Positions 15,917 to 24,259 of a stretch of 34,163 bases of DNA are shown one piece after another. The position numbers and the translations under genes were made by a program. The notes under the pieces are model-generated. The model saw only the letters and a list, made by a program, of their open reading frames with translations, was not told the DNA's origin and made no database searches. Source of the DNA: Actinomycetes bacterium (GTDB lineage Bacteria > Actinomycetota > Acidimicrobiia > Acidimicrobiales > Poriferisodalaceae); contig JAAETH010000128.1 in NCBI GenBank assembly GCA_024228575.1, positions 1 to 34,163 on the forward strand. Direction: 5' to 3'. Positions within the stretch are counted from its first letter, which is position 1. The number at the start of each line of letters is the position of its first letter.

Positions 15917-17161
15917 TCAGGTGTTTTGCGGGAGATCCCTGAACGGTGTGTCCTTCGACGGTCCGGGTTCTTTGGGAAGTCCCAGCGCCCGCTCGCCGAC
16001 GACGTTGCGCTGAACCTCATCGCTGCCGCCATAGATGGCGGGTGCGGGCGAGAACAGCGCCAACTCCTGAATCGAACCACCCGTCGCCGAGTCGGAGCCG
16101 GTGATGGTTGCGTCTGCACCCAGGATCCGACAACCGACCTCTCTTGCGAGGCGGACGGTGTCGCTGTTGCGGATCTTCGCAAGATTGCCCTCACCACCGG
16201 TCGCCGCGTTGCCGGACTTCATGCGGCCGACGTGCAGGCTCGCCACCTCGACCAGTGTGTGCAGTTTCGCCAAATCCTGGCGGATCGTCGGGTCGTCGAG
16301 TTTCCCCCGGTCGCCTGCCATACGTATCAGCGACCGGACCCGGCCACGCCCGATGGTCCCTTCGCCCATGGCATGGGGCACGTGTTTGAACGAACCAGCT
16401 GAACGGTCGAGATCGCCCGCGACGGAGCCCGGTTGGGCAGAACTGGGTGCCGCAACGCCGGCACCGCCGATACCACTTCGTTCGACCATCAACGTGGTGT
16501 TGGCCACGCGCCAGCCGTCGCCGATGTCGCCGATGATGTTGGCGTGAGGTACCCGTGCCTCATCGATGAACACCTCGTTGAACAGTGCCCTGCCCGTCAT
16601 CTCGCGAAGCGGCCGCACCTCGACCCCGTCCTGGCGCATGGGGAAGGCGAAGTAGGAGATGCCACGGTGTTTTGGGGCATCGGGATCTGTGCGCGCGATG
16701 AGGATTCCGTAGTCGGCCCATTGCCCGAACGAGGTCCAGACCTTCTGGCCTGTGATGACCCACTCGTCCCCGTCGCGTTCGGCTCGGGTCTGGAGCCCGG
16801 CCAGATCGGATCCGGCCGCCGGCTCGGAGAACAGCTGGCACCAGCCGTGCTGCCCGTCGAAGATGCTCGGCAAAAGCCGCTGCTTCAGCTCGTCATCACC
16901 ATGAGCGATGAGGGTCGGCGCCGCGAGCATCATTCCCAGACCACCCGGAGGGCCGAGGGCATCGCGATCGGTCATGGCGGCGACCAGCTCCACGGTTCTG
17001 GCCCTGGACCAGCCCAGCCCCCAGGGTTCTGGGAGCATCGGGTGGGTCAACTTCTCATCGGCCAGTCGCTGCCACCAATCGGCGACGGTCGCCTCGGGAT
17101 CCCAGTTCGCTTCGACCCAGGCTTCGACATCGAGGGACGGATCGGGGGTCATGTTCGTCAC
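15917..17161 (-). CDS. Acyl-CoA dehydrogenase
   Basis: The 414-residue flavoprotein has standard acyl-CoA dehydrogenase motifs: C-Q-L-F-S-E-P-A-A-G-S-D-L-A (FAD and substrate contact), W-V-I-T-G-Q-K-V-W-T-S, R-x-G-x-G-G-A-G-V in the middle, and the C-terminal I-Y-G-G-S-D-E-V-Q-R-N-V-V-G-E-R-A-L-G-L-P segment. It would introduce a double bond alpha-beta to a CoA thioester and pass electrons to ETF. GTG 17161 is chosen because GAGGTGAGAG lies 2 bases upstream of GCC-GTG; ATG 17152 is the alternative. The gene is divergent from the second EutD-like gene across 115 bp and stands alone on its strand inside the cluster. Confidence 0.9.
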   Translation of the reverse strand: MTNMTPDPSLDVEAWVEANWDPEATVADWWQRLADEKLTHPMLPEPWGLGWSRARTVELVAAMTDRDALGPPGGLGMMLAAPTLIAHGDDELKQRLLPSIFDGQHGWCQLFSEPAAGSDLAGLQTRAERDGDEWVITGQKVWTSFGQWADYGILIARTDPDAPKHRGISYFAFPMRQDGVEVRPLREMTGRALFNEVFIDEARVPHANIIGDIGDGWRVANTTLMVERSGIGGAGVAAPSSAQPGSVAGDLDRSAGSFKHVPHAMGEGTIGRGRVRSLIRMAGDRGKLDDPTIRQDLAKLHTLVEVASLHVGRMKSGNAATGGEGNLAKIRNSDTVRLAREVGCRILGADATITGSDSATGGSIQELALFSPAPAIYGGSDEVQRNVVGERALGLPKEPGPSKDTPFRDLPQNT

Positions 17162-17276
17162 GGCTCTCACCTCGCTCGCAACGAGACTGGCACAGTTTGC
17201 AGTTCCGGCGCGAATGGTGCGAAGAAGAGAACAGAGAGGGATCACCACAGGTGTCCGTATCTGCCAGGCTGAGCGG

Positions 17277-18428
17277 ATGCCAGTGCACTTCAGCGACGAC
17301 GAGATGACCGAACGAGCAACCCGGGCCAGCGCCGCGTTGGCCAGTGCGGGCATGGACGCTGTCCTGTTGTTCAAACAGGAGTCGATGTACTGGCTGACGG
17401 GCTACGACACGTTCGGTTTCTCGATGTTCCAGTGCCTGGTGCTCACCAGCGACGGACCGATGGCGTTGCTGACCCGTATGCCCGACCGTGGAACCGCTCG
17501 GTACACCTCAAACCTCTCCGACATCCGTATCTGGACCGATGTCGAGGGCATGAACCCGGCACAGGACCTGGTCGCGATGCTCGACGACCTGGGTTTGCGG
17601 GGATCTCACGTCGGAATCGAGATCGACAGCTACGGCCTCAAGGCCTCGAACTGGCTGCTGCTCAGCGCCGCGCTCGAAGGTTTCTGCACATGGACCGACG
17701 CATCGAGCCTGGTGCAGGAACTGCGACGCACCAAGAGCCCCGCCGAGCTGGCCTACATCCGCCGCGCCGCCGAACTGGCCGACGATGCATGGGACGCAGC
17801 GGTCGCTCGCGCCGGTGCCGGGGTGTCGGAGGCCGACGTACTCGCCGACATGCAGGATGTCATCTTGAGGGGCGGGGGCGACTACGCGGGCAACGAGATC
17901 ATCATCGGCTCTGGCCCGGCCGCTCTCATGGTGCGCTACACGTCTGGGCGGCGAACCCTCGAAACGAACGACCAGCTGACCCTCGAGTGGTGTGGTGTCG
18001 AACGTCGTTATCACGCTGCCATGATGCGCACCCTGCTGGTGGGAGACCCGGGGGCCGAACACATCGCCATGCACACCGCTTGTGAAGAGGCCCTGTTGGC
18101 GTGCGAAGCCGCTATCCGACCGGGCTCCACCCTTGGCGAGGTGTTCGATGTGCACGCAGCCGTATTCGACGACGCCGGGTTTCGGCGCCACCGCATGAAC
18201 GCCTGCGGCTACGGCATGGGTGCGGTATACGCACCGATCTGGGTCGACTGGCCCATGCTCTACAGCGGCAATCCGCTCACCTTCGACACGAACCAGGTCT
18301 ACTTCCTGCACATGATCCTGCTGAACCTCGACGACGGCCTGGCCATGAACCTCGGCCACTCGGTGGTCGTCACCGAAGATGGGTGCGAACGTCTCAGCCG
18401 ATCGTCGCTCGATCTCACGGTCCGATGA
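17277..18428 (+). CDS. EutD-like M24/creatinase-fold protein, divergent active site
   Basis: The 383-residue protein is a paralogue of the gene at 12625. It shares the signature M-Y-W-L-T-G-Y-D-T-F-G-F-S-M-F-Q (37-52) and the same two-domain length. The catalytic positions differ. E237 is kept (LTLEWCG), but the histidine of SHLTW is replaced within VRYTSG (about R220-S223), and the late glutamate of ITET falls at G360-H361 (NLGHSVV). It may therefore have another activity or serve as a partner subunit. It overlaps the EutA gene by ATGA, so the two are translationally coupled; eut operons of proteobacteria likewise hold eutD with eutA. Family is clear, function open. Confidence 0.7.
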   Translation: MPVHFSDDEMTERATRASAALASAGMDAVLLFKQESMYWLTGYDTFGFSMFQCLVLTSDGPMALLTRMPDRGTARYTSNLSDIRIWTDVEGMNPAQDLVAMLDDLGLRGSHVGIEIDSYGLKASNWLLLSAALEGFCTWTDASSLVQELRRTKSPAELAYIRRAAELADDAWDAAVARAGAGVSEADVLADMQDVILRGGGDYAGNEIIIGSGPAALMVRYTSGRRTLETNDQLTLEWCGVERRYHAAMMRTLLVGDPGAEHIAMHTACEEALLACEAAIRPGSTLGEVFDVHAAVFDDAGFRRHRMNACGYGMGAVYAPIWVDWPMLYSGNPLTFDTNQVYFLHMILLNLDDGLAMNLGHSVVVTEDGCERLSRSSLDLTVR

Positions 18429-19165
18429 GGCCGGGCATCACCTTCGACGAAGGTCGTTTCCCCAGGGCAAAACTCGGTTTCGTGTTGTTGTCGAGCGAGC
18501 AGACGATCGAGAGCGACATGATGCGGTGGGCACCCGACGGTGTCGGTATCCACTTCTCGAGGGCAACCAACCCAGACCAGATAACGGCAGACGGTCTCGC
18601 GGGCATGCTCGATTCGATCGGGCCGGCCACCGCCGTCCTGGCACCAGACGCAGGTCTCGACGTCGTCTGCTACGCCTGCACCAGTGGCAGTGTTGTCATG
18701 GGGGAGAGTGCCGTTTGTACACAACTCAGAGCGGGCAACCCGAACGCCATCGCTACGACCCTCATCTCCGGGGTGTTCGCAGCCCTCGACGCGTTGGACG
18801 CGAAACACATCGTGGTCGGAACCCCCTACCTCGACGAGGTGAACCAGATCGAACACGACTACATGGTCGAACACGGCTACGACGTCTTGTCGTTGGAGGG
18901 GTTGAACATCACCAACGACTCCGACATGGTTCGCGTCACACCCGAATACATCCGCGACTTTGCCATCGGCCTCGACCGCCCCGAGGCCGACGCCGTGTTC
19001 ATCAGCTGTGGAGCGCTGCGCACACTCGACGTCATCGACGAGATCGAGCAGGCGATCGGCAAACCGTGCGTGGCCAGCAACCAGGCGATGTTGTGGCACT
19101 GCCTCCGCCTGGCAGGCATCGACGATCAGATCGACGGGCTGGGTCGCCTGTTTCGCGACCACTGA
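18425..19165 (+). CDS. eutA: EutA-like protein (Asp/Glu racemase, maleate isomerase superfamily)
   Basis: The 246-residue protein matches the ectoine-utilisation EutA pattern throughout. It starts L-G-F-V-L-L-S-S-E-Q-T-I-E-S-D, has Y-A-C-T-S-G-S-V-V-M-G (Cys85), T-P-Y-L-D-E-V-N, F-I-S-C-G-A-L-R (Cys195) and ends with P-C-V-A-S-N-Q-A-M-L-W-H-C-L-R-L-A-G-I-D-D. The two cysteines are the expected catalytic pair of the superfamily (Asp/Glu racemases, maleate isomerase, arylmalonate decarboxylase). The exact reaction of EutA is not settled; a role in stereochemistry or isomerisation of diaminobutyrate-type intermediates has been supposed. It is coupled by ATGA overlap to the preceding EutD-like gene. 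Confidence 0.75.
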   Translation: MRPGITFDEGRFPRAKLGFVLLSSEQTIESDMMRWAPDGVGIHFSRATNPDQITADGLAGMLDSIGPATAVLAPDAGLDVVCYACTSGSVVMGESAVCTQLRAGNPNAIATTLISGVFAALDALDAKHIVVGTPYLDEVNQIEHDYMVEHGYDVLSLEGLNITNDSDMVRVTPEYIRDFAIGLDRPEADAVFISCGALRTLDVIDEIEQAIGKPCVASNQAMLWHCLRLAGIDDQIDGLGRLFRDH

Positions 19166-19197
19166 TCCACCGGCGCCGAATCCAGATCGGAGCTATT

Positions 19198-19221
19198 CTG
19201 ACGGCGAACCAGCACCGTCAG
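19198..19221. promoter_or_regulatory. Inverted repeat before the HD-domain gene
   Basis: CTGACGG (19198-19204) and CCGTCAG (19215-19221) form a 7-bp perfect dyad with a 10-base spacer in the 65-bp gap before the HD-domain gene. It abuts the AGGGGG ribosome binding site, and TATTCT at 19194-19199 could be a -10 box. It might be an operator or an mRNA hairpin affecting translation. Confidence 0.4.
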
Positions 19222-19230
19222 GGGGCAGAC

Positions 19231-19803
19231 ATGTGGCGAGCCAAGTGGATCCGGATGGAAGACGGGACCCCGGAGGAATTCGCGAAGATCATCGAGATGG
19301 AGACGCAGTTCAACAGCAATCTCGTCGACCGTCTCATCACCCATCTCAAACTGCTCAGCGACGACTGGGGCGGGTACAAGATGAGCCGCTATGACCATTG
19401 CCTGCAGTCGGCGACCCGCGCTTTCGACGACGGAGCAGACGAAGAGATGGTCGTCGCTGCCCTGCTACACGACATCGGCGACACCGTGGCGCCCTACAAC
19501 CACGGCGAGCTGGCCGCCGCAATCCTGAGGCCCTATGTGTCGGAACGGGTGCGCTGGATCGTCGAACACCATTGCATCTTCCAGGGTTACTACTACAACC
19601 ACTACCTCGGAGGCGACCGCAACGCACGCGACCGGTTCCGAGACCACCCGTGGTACGACGACTGTGTCTATTTCTGCCACACGTACGACCAGAACGCTTT
19701 CGACCCCGACTACGACACAAAACCAATCGAGTTCTTCGAGCCGATGATGCGGCGGGTATTCGGCGGCGAAGCAGCACACCTGGAACTCAACCTCGGCCAG
19801 TGA
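19231..19803 (+). CDS. HD-domain protein with PhnZ/TmpB-like ligand spacing
   Basis: The 190-residue protein has HD-superfamily metal ligands: H56 (YDHCLQ), H80-D81 (LLHD), H91 (NHGE), H113/H114 and D153 (TYDQ). The 24-residue spacing from H56 to H80 and the text around it (L-Q-S-A ... G-A-D-E-E-M-V-V-A-A-L-L-H-D) resemble PhnZ/TmpB, the mixed-valent diiron oxygenases that cleave C-P bonds, more than ordinary phosphohydrolases. The Tyr and Glu that PhnZ carries 10 and 7 residues before its first histidine are here W46 and Y49, so phosphonate cleavage is not implied. It follows EutA by 65 bp and may be part of the same catabolic unit. ATG 19231 follows AGGGGGCAGAC. Confidence 0.62.
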   Translation: MWRAKWIRMEDGTPEEFAKIIEMETQFNSNLVDRLITHLKLLSDDWGGYKMSRYDHCLQSATRAFDDGADEEMVVAALLHDIGDTVAPYNHGELAAAILRPYVSERVRWIVEHHCIFQGYYYNHYLGGDRNARDRFRDHPWYDDCVYFCHTYDQNAFDPDYDTKPIEFFEPMMRRVFGGEAAHLELNLGQ

Positions 19804-19976
19804 CCTGACCGAACGAAAGGGGCGCTCGTCACCTGCCTCGGCCGCGACCAGATCGACTTGTTCGACCTCCTCGACCTTGCCCCCGCCCTCGTCCACCGCT
19901 GTGTCGAACAGTTCCCTCGCCGTGTCGAGAGTGTTCGCTGGCTACCCTCGGTCTGTGTTGCCCCACGCGTGCCGCC

Positions 19977-22514
19977 TCACAGCCCGAAGACGTTCAGGTA
20001 CTCCTTGACGGTCGCTTCGGAGAAAGCGGTTTCGCAAGGGATCCCGTTGCCGTCCGCATCCATCAGGTCTGGTGCTCCCTCGAGCATCCAGTAGGCGACC
20101 GCTCGTTCGTAGCCCGAGTAGTCGTCCGGCAGGTTCAGATCGGCACACCTCAGGCCGGTTGGCTCGCCGATAGCGGCGTCGAGGATGTGCTCGATGTCCT
20201 CAACGAACACGGTCTCGCAGGGGATCCCGTTGCCGTCGGCATCCATTCGTTCTGGTGCCCCCTCGGCAAGCCAGTAGGGCACCGCGACCCAGGCCCCGTG
20301 ACCCATCGCGGCGAGATCACGGCAGAACAGGCCCGACTCCAGGCCGGTGATGTTGCGCGCCGCCGGCGGCTCACCCGCCAGAAACACCTGCTGCCAATCG
20401 GGGCGTTGTGGATTTGTCGCAGCATCGAGCTGGGCTCGCCACTCGTCGTCGGTGAGCCGTTGCCCCGAGTTCCAGAACTCGTAATAGGAATACACACCTC
20501 CGGCTGCGACCTGGAGGTTGCCGTCGTCGTCGGGTACCAGAACGAAGATTTTGTCGACATAACCCGTGCCGAGCTCGAGAGCAGCGTCGGCGTTGCTCAT
20601 GATGTCGGCGATCAGGGCGGCGTGTGAGTCGGGCCCGGTCTCCCAGTCGAGATCTGCATCGGAAGTCCAGATCCAGAAGCTCTCGAGCAGGCCACCGATG
20701 AACCTGAGCCGATCGTTGTCGTCCGCGCCGATCGGCAACCCATCGAGCTCGTCGCCGGCGATGCCACCGAGCCATGAATAGAAGGACTCGAGTTCGTCGA
20801 GGAGTTCGACGTACTCGTCGGGCAACAGTCCGCGGCTCTGCATCCCAGTGTTCATCAGCTCGGTGATGGCCGCCAGACGTTCGAAAACGACCGGCTCGGG
20901 TTCGACCCAATGACGGGGCGGATCGGGAGGTTCCTCGAACCCGGCTTCGGCCACCGCCTGTTTTGTGTAGAGGATCGTGTCGTGTTTGAGTTCGGTGTAG
21001 GACCCGAGACCGGTCTGGTGGGACTTGGCATCCCAGGCATCGGTCTGCATGAACTGCGGATACTGCTCGCCGTGTGGTGACCACATCGGCCGCACTGCCC
21101 ACAACCAGGCGTCGTAGACCGTGGCGCCCCAGTCGCCGTCGGAGCGAGAGGCGATCAATTCGCGCATGGCCGCCATCTGGTCGTCGTAGCCGTCGAAGTC
21201 GGTGTTCCCGGCTGCTTGTTGTGTGGCGAGCGCCCAGTCCGACCCGAACGCCGCAGCGAGATCGAGCGGCGACGCCTCGAACCGTCCGGCCACGTTGGGG
21301 GCCACCAACTGGTCGAGGATGAACGAGTCGACCACCAGACGCGAACCCATGATCCGCATCGAGGCAGCCTCGGGGTTGATCTCCACCGGTCGCATTGACA
21401 GCAACGCCTGCCCGACGCTGTCGACGACCGACGGATCGGCGAACACCGACATGTCGGACCAGCCCGATGGAACAACCTGTTCGACCACCGCTCCCAGCTC
21501 GAACGGCGTGTAGTCGTCTGCGGCTCCGACGAGCCACGAGGTGGGCTCGTAGATGAGGCGCCACGACTCGACGACAGCCGGATCGGTCAACAAGACCTTG
21601 CTCGCCATGATCCCGAGCAGCATCCCTTCGTCGACCAGGAAGGCGTTGTTGCCGAGGTGCGACATGGCTCGGAAATACTTCTCGAGACTCTCGCTCCTGG
21701 TGTAGTGACCGCGTGGGCGAAACAGCGTGTAGTCGATCCGGCGGGTGATGAACGGCGACCCCGCATCACCTCCGGTGGTGGGCGAGACAGCGACCGCGTC
21801 TGCTGCCAGGACCAGCGCCACTTCTGCCGATGCCAGGGGACCGATCGGGCTGACATCCAAGTCGAGCAGTGCGGCCGCGACCTCGTAGTACTGGGTCACA
21901 CGGTTCGCGGCCTCTGCCAGCTCGGTGCCAACCAGGTCGGCCTCTTGTCGCCGAGCCAGCTCGACCAGACGCTCCACCATGTCCTCCAGCTCGGGCAGCA
22001 GCGACTGCTGCTCGACCTCTCGAAGGATCTTGTCGAAGGCGAGGTGCCAGACGTGATAGGCGGTATCGGTGGTCAGGAAGACCGGGTACGCCTCATACGC
22101 GGCGCTCTCGTAGATGTGGTGGAAGTGACGGGTAGTGCCGGGGACCACGACGAAACCGTTCTCGAGCAGCTGCTGTTGGGCACCGTTGGCCTCGAGGGAT
22201 GCCGCCACCCACGGAGAGATCTCGACGCCTTCCAGATCGACGGGCAGGCCGGGCCCTTCGTATGCCGGGCCGTCACGCGGCGGCACTGGGGAGAGACTGC
22301 CGAAATTCATCCGGGCACCGTCGGGAACCGTGACCGAGGGCTGGGTGGTAGGCGACTCCGTTGTGCTCGACGCGCCGGATGCTCCGGTTGTCGACGTGAC
22401 CGCAGGAGCCGAGGTCTGGGTCCCGCTAGATGTGGTCGACGCCGATTCATCGCCAGAGGTGCACCCCGCCGCGATCAACAGCAACACCGCCACAGGGGCA
22501 AACAGGGCTCTCAT
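19977..22514 (-). CDS. DUF3160 lipoprotein with two C-terminal Excalibur-like calcium motifs
   Basis: The 845-residue secreted protein has a lipoprotein signal (hydrophobic core, then A-A-G-C with Cys18), a Ser/Thr-rich linker (19-63) and a large domain (about 90-720) that looks like DUF3160, with F-V-V-V-P-G, F-L-T-T-D-T-A-Y-H-V-W-H near its start and later L-G-S-Y-T-E-L-K-H-D-T. Residues 724-786 and 787-845 are tandem copies of a short module, each with a Cys, a Y-W-x-x-E-G-A-P segment and a D-A-D-G-N-G-I-P-C-E loop. The loop fits the DxDxDGxxCE calcium motif of Excalibur domains. No enzymatic role is known for DUF3160. GGAGGTAGCG precedes ATG 22514. It follows the CapA-like gene by 75 bp, perhaps in one operon. 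Confidence 0.78.
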   Translation of the reverse strand: MRALFAPVAVLLLIAAGCTSGDESASTTSSGTQTSAPAVTSTTGASGASSTTESPTTQPSVTVPDGARMNFGSLSPVPPRDGPAYEGPGLPVDLEGVEISPWVAASLEANGAQQQLLENGFVVVPGTTRHFHHIYESAAYEAYPVFLTTDTAYHVWHLAFDKILREVEQQSLLPELEDMVERLVELARRQEADLVGTELAEAANRVTQYYEVAAALLDLDVSPIGPLASAEVALVLAADAVAVSPTTGGDAGSPFITRRIDYTLFRPRGHYTRSESLEKYFRAMSHLGNNAFLVDEGMLLGIMASKVLLTDPAVVESWRLIYEPTSWLVGAADDYTPFELGAVVEQVVPSGWSDMSVFADPSVVDSVGQALLSMRPVEINPEAASMRIMGSRLVVDSFILDQLVAPNVAGRFEASPLDLAAAFGSDWALATQQAAGNTDFDGYDDQMAAMRELIASRSDGDWGATVYDAWLWAVRPMWSPHGEQYPQFMQTDAWDAKSHQTGLGSYTELKHDTILYTKQAVAEAGFEEPPDPPRHWVEPEPVVFERLAAITELMNTGMQSRGLLPDEYVELLDELESFYSWLGGIAGDELDGLPIGADDNDRLRFIGGLLESFWIWTSDADLDWETGPDSHAALIADIMSNADAALELGTGYVDKIFVLVPDDDGNLQVAAGGVYSYYEFWNSGQRLTDDEWRAQLDAATNPQRPDWQQVFLAGEPPAARNITGLESGLFCRDLAAMGHGAWVAVPYWLAEGAPERMDADGNGIPCETVFVEDIEHILDAAIGEPTGLRCADLNLPDDYSGYERAVAYWMLEGAPDLMDADGNGIPCETAFSEATVKEYLNVFGL
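19980..20345 (-). repeat. Tandem duplication of an Excalibur-like module within the DUF3160 gene
   Basis: The two ~60-codon copies (about 20157-20345 and 19980-20156) are closely similar at DNA level around their calcium loops and the preceding Y-W-x-x-E-G-A-P codons, indicating duplication within the gene. Confidence 0.7.
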
Positions 22515-22589
22515 CGCTACCTCCGCATACGGGGTTTCATTTCACCGTAGGGCTTGGGAGATTGCGCCGGTAGGACCCAAAGCCGTTTC

Positions 22590-24092
22590 TCAGTCGGACC
22601 CTGAGCGCTCGATGACCACCGGTTCGCTCGTGCCGTCTCCGTCGACATCGGCGCAGCCGGGCACACCTGTGCCCGCGATGTCGGGACCTGTGTCGAACCC
22701 GAACCCGTTCCACACCCATGCTCCCGCTGCGACGATGTCGGGATCATCGAGGTCGTCGTGGATGATGGCGATAGCAGCATCACAGACGGCGAGACCGGCT
22801 ATCGGCATGAGGACCGAACCGGCCACCCACTTCTCGCGTAGTCCCTCTGGTTCGTAGACGCCGAGGTGTGCACTTCGCCCCATCGAGTCGGCCCACCGCT
22901 GCTCCGGGTGCAGCTCCATGAACGGGGTCGAACGAAACGGACGCCGAAACGAAGCGACAACATCACCCTTGCCGTCACCGTCGATGTCGCCCACCGTTGC
23001 GGCCACCAGGTCGCCGTGTCGGAACACACCGAGAAGGGCGGGCTCCGGGAGCGTCACAGCGACGGGGCGGACGAGGTTCCACCACGACCCCTCCAGATAG
23101 GCGGCATCACTCGCCGGTGCCACCCAGTCGACGAACTCGATGTGGTGATCCGGGTGTTCGGCCACACCGACTCGATAGGCGACCACCCCGTCGACATCGA
23201 CGATCAGCTCGAGCATCGCTCCTTCGGTTCGGTCGCCTCTGGCCTGATCGAACAAGAAGTTGCCGAGCGAGGTCGCCACGACGGTGGGACGGTCCCCCTC
23301 CAGTACGTCCACGGGCTGGATCACGTGGGCGCCGTGTCCCCAGAAGACATCGGTGCCCGCCGCCGCCAGTTCACCGGCGATCGACAGCATGCCAGGGTCG
23401 GCCGACCGCAAGTACTCCGTGCCACCGTGTACCGAGACGATCAGCACGTCGACCCGCTCGCGCAGTTCCGCCACCGCCGCCATCGACGAGTCCTCGTCCC
23501 AGGCGACCACGCCGGCGTTCGTCGATACGGGAGTTCCTACTCCTGTGGCATCAAAAGCCAGGAAGCCGACGCTCACATCACCATCGACGACGACCCCCTC
23601 CCCCGCTGTCTTGCTGTCGGCTCCGGCACCGACGGGCATCATGCCCGCGGCCGCGACCGCATCGATCGTGTCGATCAGTCCGTCGGGCCCTGCGTCGGTG
23701 CTGTGATTGTTGGGTAGGGAGATGACATCAAATCCGGCGTCGGCCAGAGCGACCGCTGCAGCCGGATCGGCTTCGAGCTCGTTCTTGTTGTCAGAAACGT
23801 GGGGACGGTCCGTCAGGGGCGACTCGAGGTTGGCCCCGACGACGTCGGCGGCGCCGAGGATGTGACGTACTCCGGCGAACACTACTCCCGGATCGCGAGC
23901 CAGCGGTTCGGTCAGGCCGCGTCCGAACATCACGTCGCCCACGAGCAGAACCCGAACCGTTCGTGACACTGACGCCTGAGCCAGAGTGTTGGACGACGTG
24001 TTTGCCGCGGTCGTTTCGGTGGAGCTCTCGTCTGCGGTGCCGGTACACGACAGGAGCGCCGCCACCAGGGCGAGACAGGCGACGTGTCGCAT
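22590..24092 (-). CDS. CapA-family lipoprotein with FG-GAP-like C-terminus
   Basis: The 500-residue secreted protein begins with a lipobox (A-L-L-S-C, Cys16). Residues about 45-290 are a CapA/PGA_cap metallophosphatase-like domain: L-L-V-G-D-V-M-F-G-R-G, N-L-E-S-P-L-T-D, L-P-N-N-H-S-T-D, S-V-H-G-G-T-E-Y and G-H-G-A-H-V-I-Q-P with S-L-G-N-F-L-F-D. CapA proteins are linked to poly-gamma-glutamate handling, but most have no proven activity. The C-terminal part carries D-I-D-G-D-G-K-G-D-V and D-V-D-G-D-G-T-S-E-P loops, like FG-GAP/VCBS calcium sites. ATG 24092 is chosen for its signal peptide; upstream in-frame codons look non-coding. No capsule synthesis genes (capB, capC) are nearby. Confidence 0.83.
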   Translation of the reverse strand: MRHVACLALVAALLSCTGTADESSTETTAANTSSNTLAQASVSRTVRVLLVGDVMFGRGLTEPLARDPGVVFAGVRHILGAADVVGANLESPLTDRPHVSDNKNELEADPAAAVALADAGFDVISLPNNHSTDAGPDGLIDTIDAVAAAGMMPVGAGADSKTAGEGVVVDGDVSVGFLAFDATGVGTPVSTNAGVVAWDEDSSMAAVAELRERVDVLIVSVHGGTEYLRSADPGMLSIAGELAAAGTDVFWGHGAHVIQPVDVLEGDRPTVVATSLGNFLFDQARGDRTEGAMLELIVDVDGVVAYRVGVAEHPDHHIEFVDWVAPASDAAYLEGSWWNLVRPVAVTLPEPALLGVFRHGDLVAATVGDIDGDGKGDVVASFRRPFRSTPFMELHPEQRWADSMGRSAHLGVYEPEGLREKWVAGSVLMPIAGLAVCDAAIAIIHDDLDDPDIVAAGAWVWNGFGFDTGPDIAGTGVPGCADVDGDGTSEPVVIERSGSD

Positions 24093-24259
24093 GGCCCCAT
24101 TCTCTCCCACGTCGCCACCATCGTGTTGCCAGTGCGTCGAGTCGAGGCCCGTCATCGCGCCGACCGACTCGATCCTCCGTGGCTCTTTGGTTTCCATTCG
24201 ATCGGAGGTGCGATGATGGCCCACGGGGAATCACCGTCGATATCGAAGGGGGACCCGAC

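Noticed and set aside
17185-17205. TGGCACAGTTTGCA resembling a sigma-54 promoter upstream of the second EutD-like gene
   Set aside because: The GG and GC elements are 8 bases apart rather than the required 10, and sigma-54 is not expected in this group.
19465-19896. Minus-strand open frame opposite the HD-domain gene, beginning with an acidic protein-like stretch
   Set aside because: Most of it is the antisense of a well-supported gene; only about 30 codons lie in free sequence, with no ribosome binding site.
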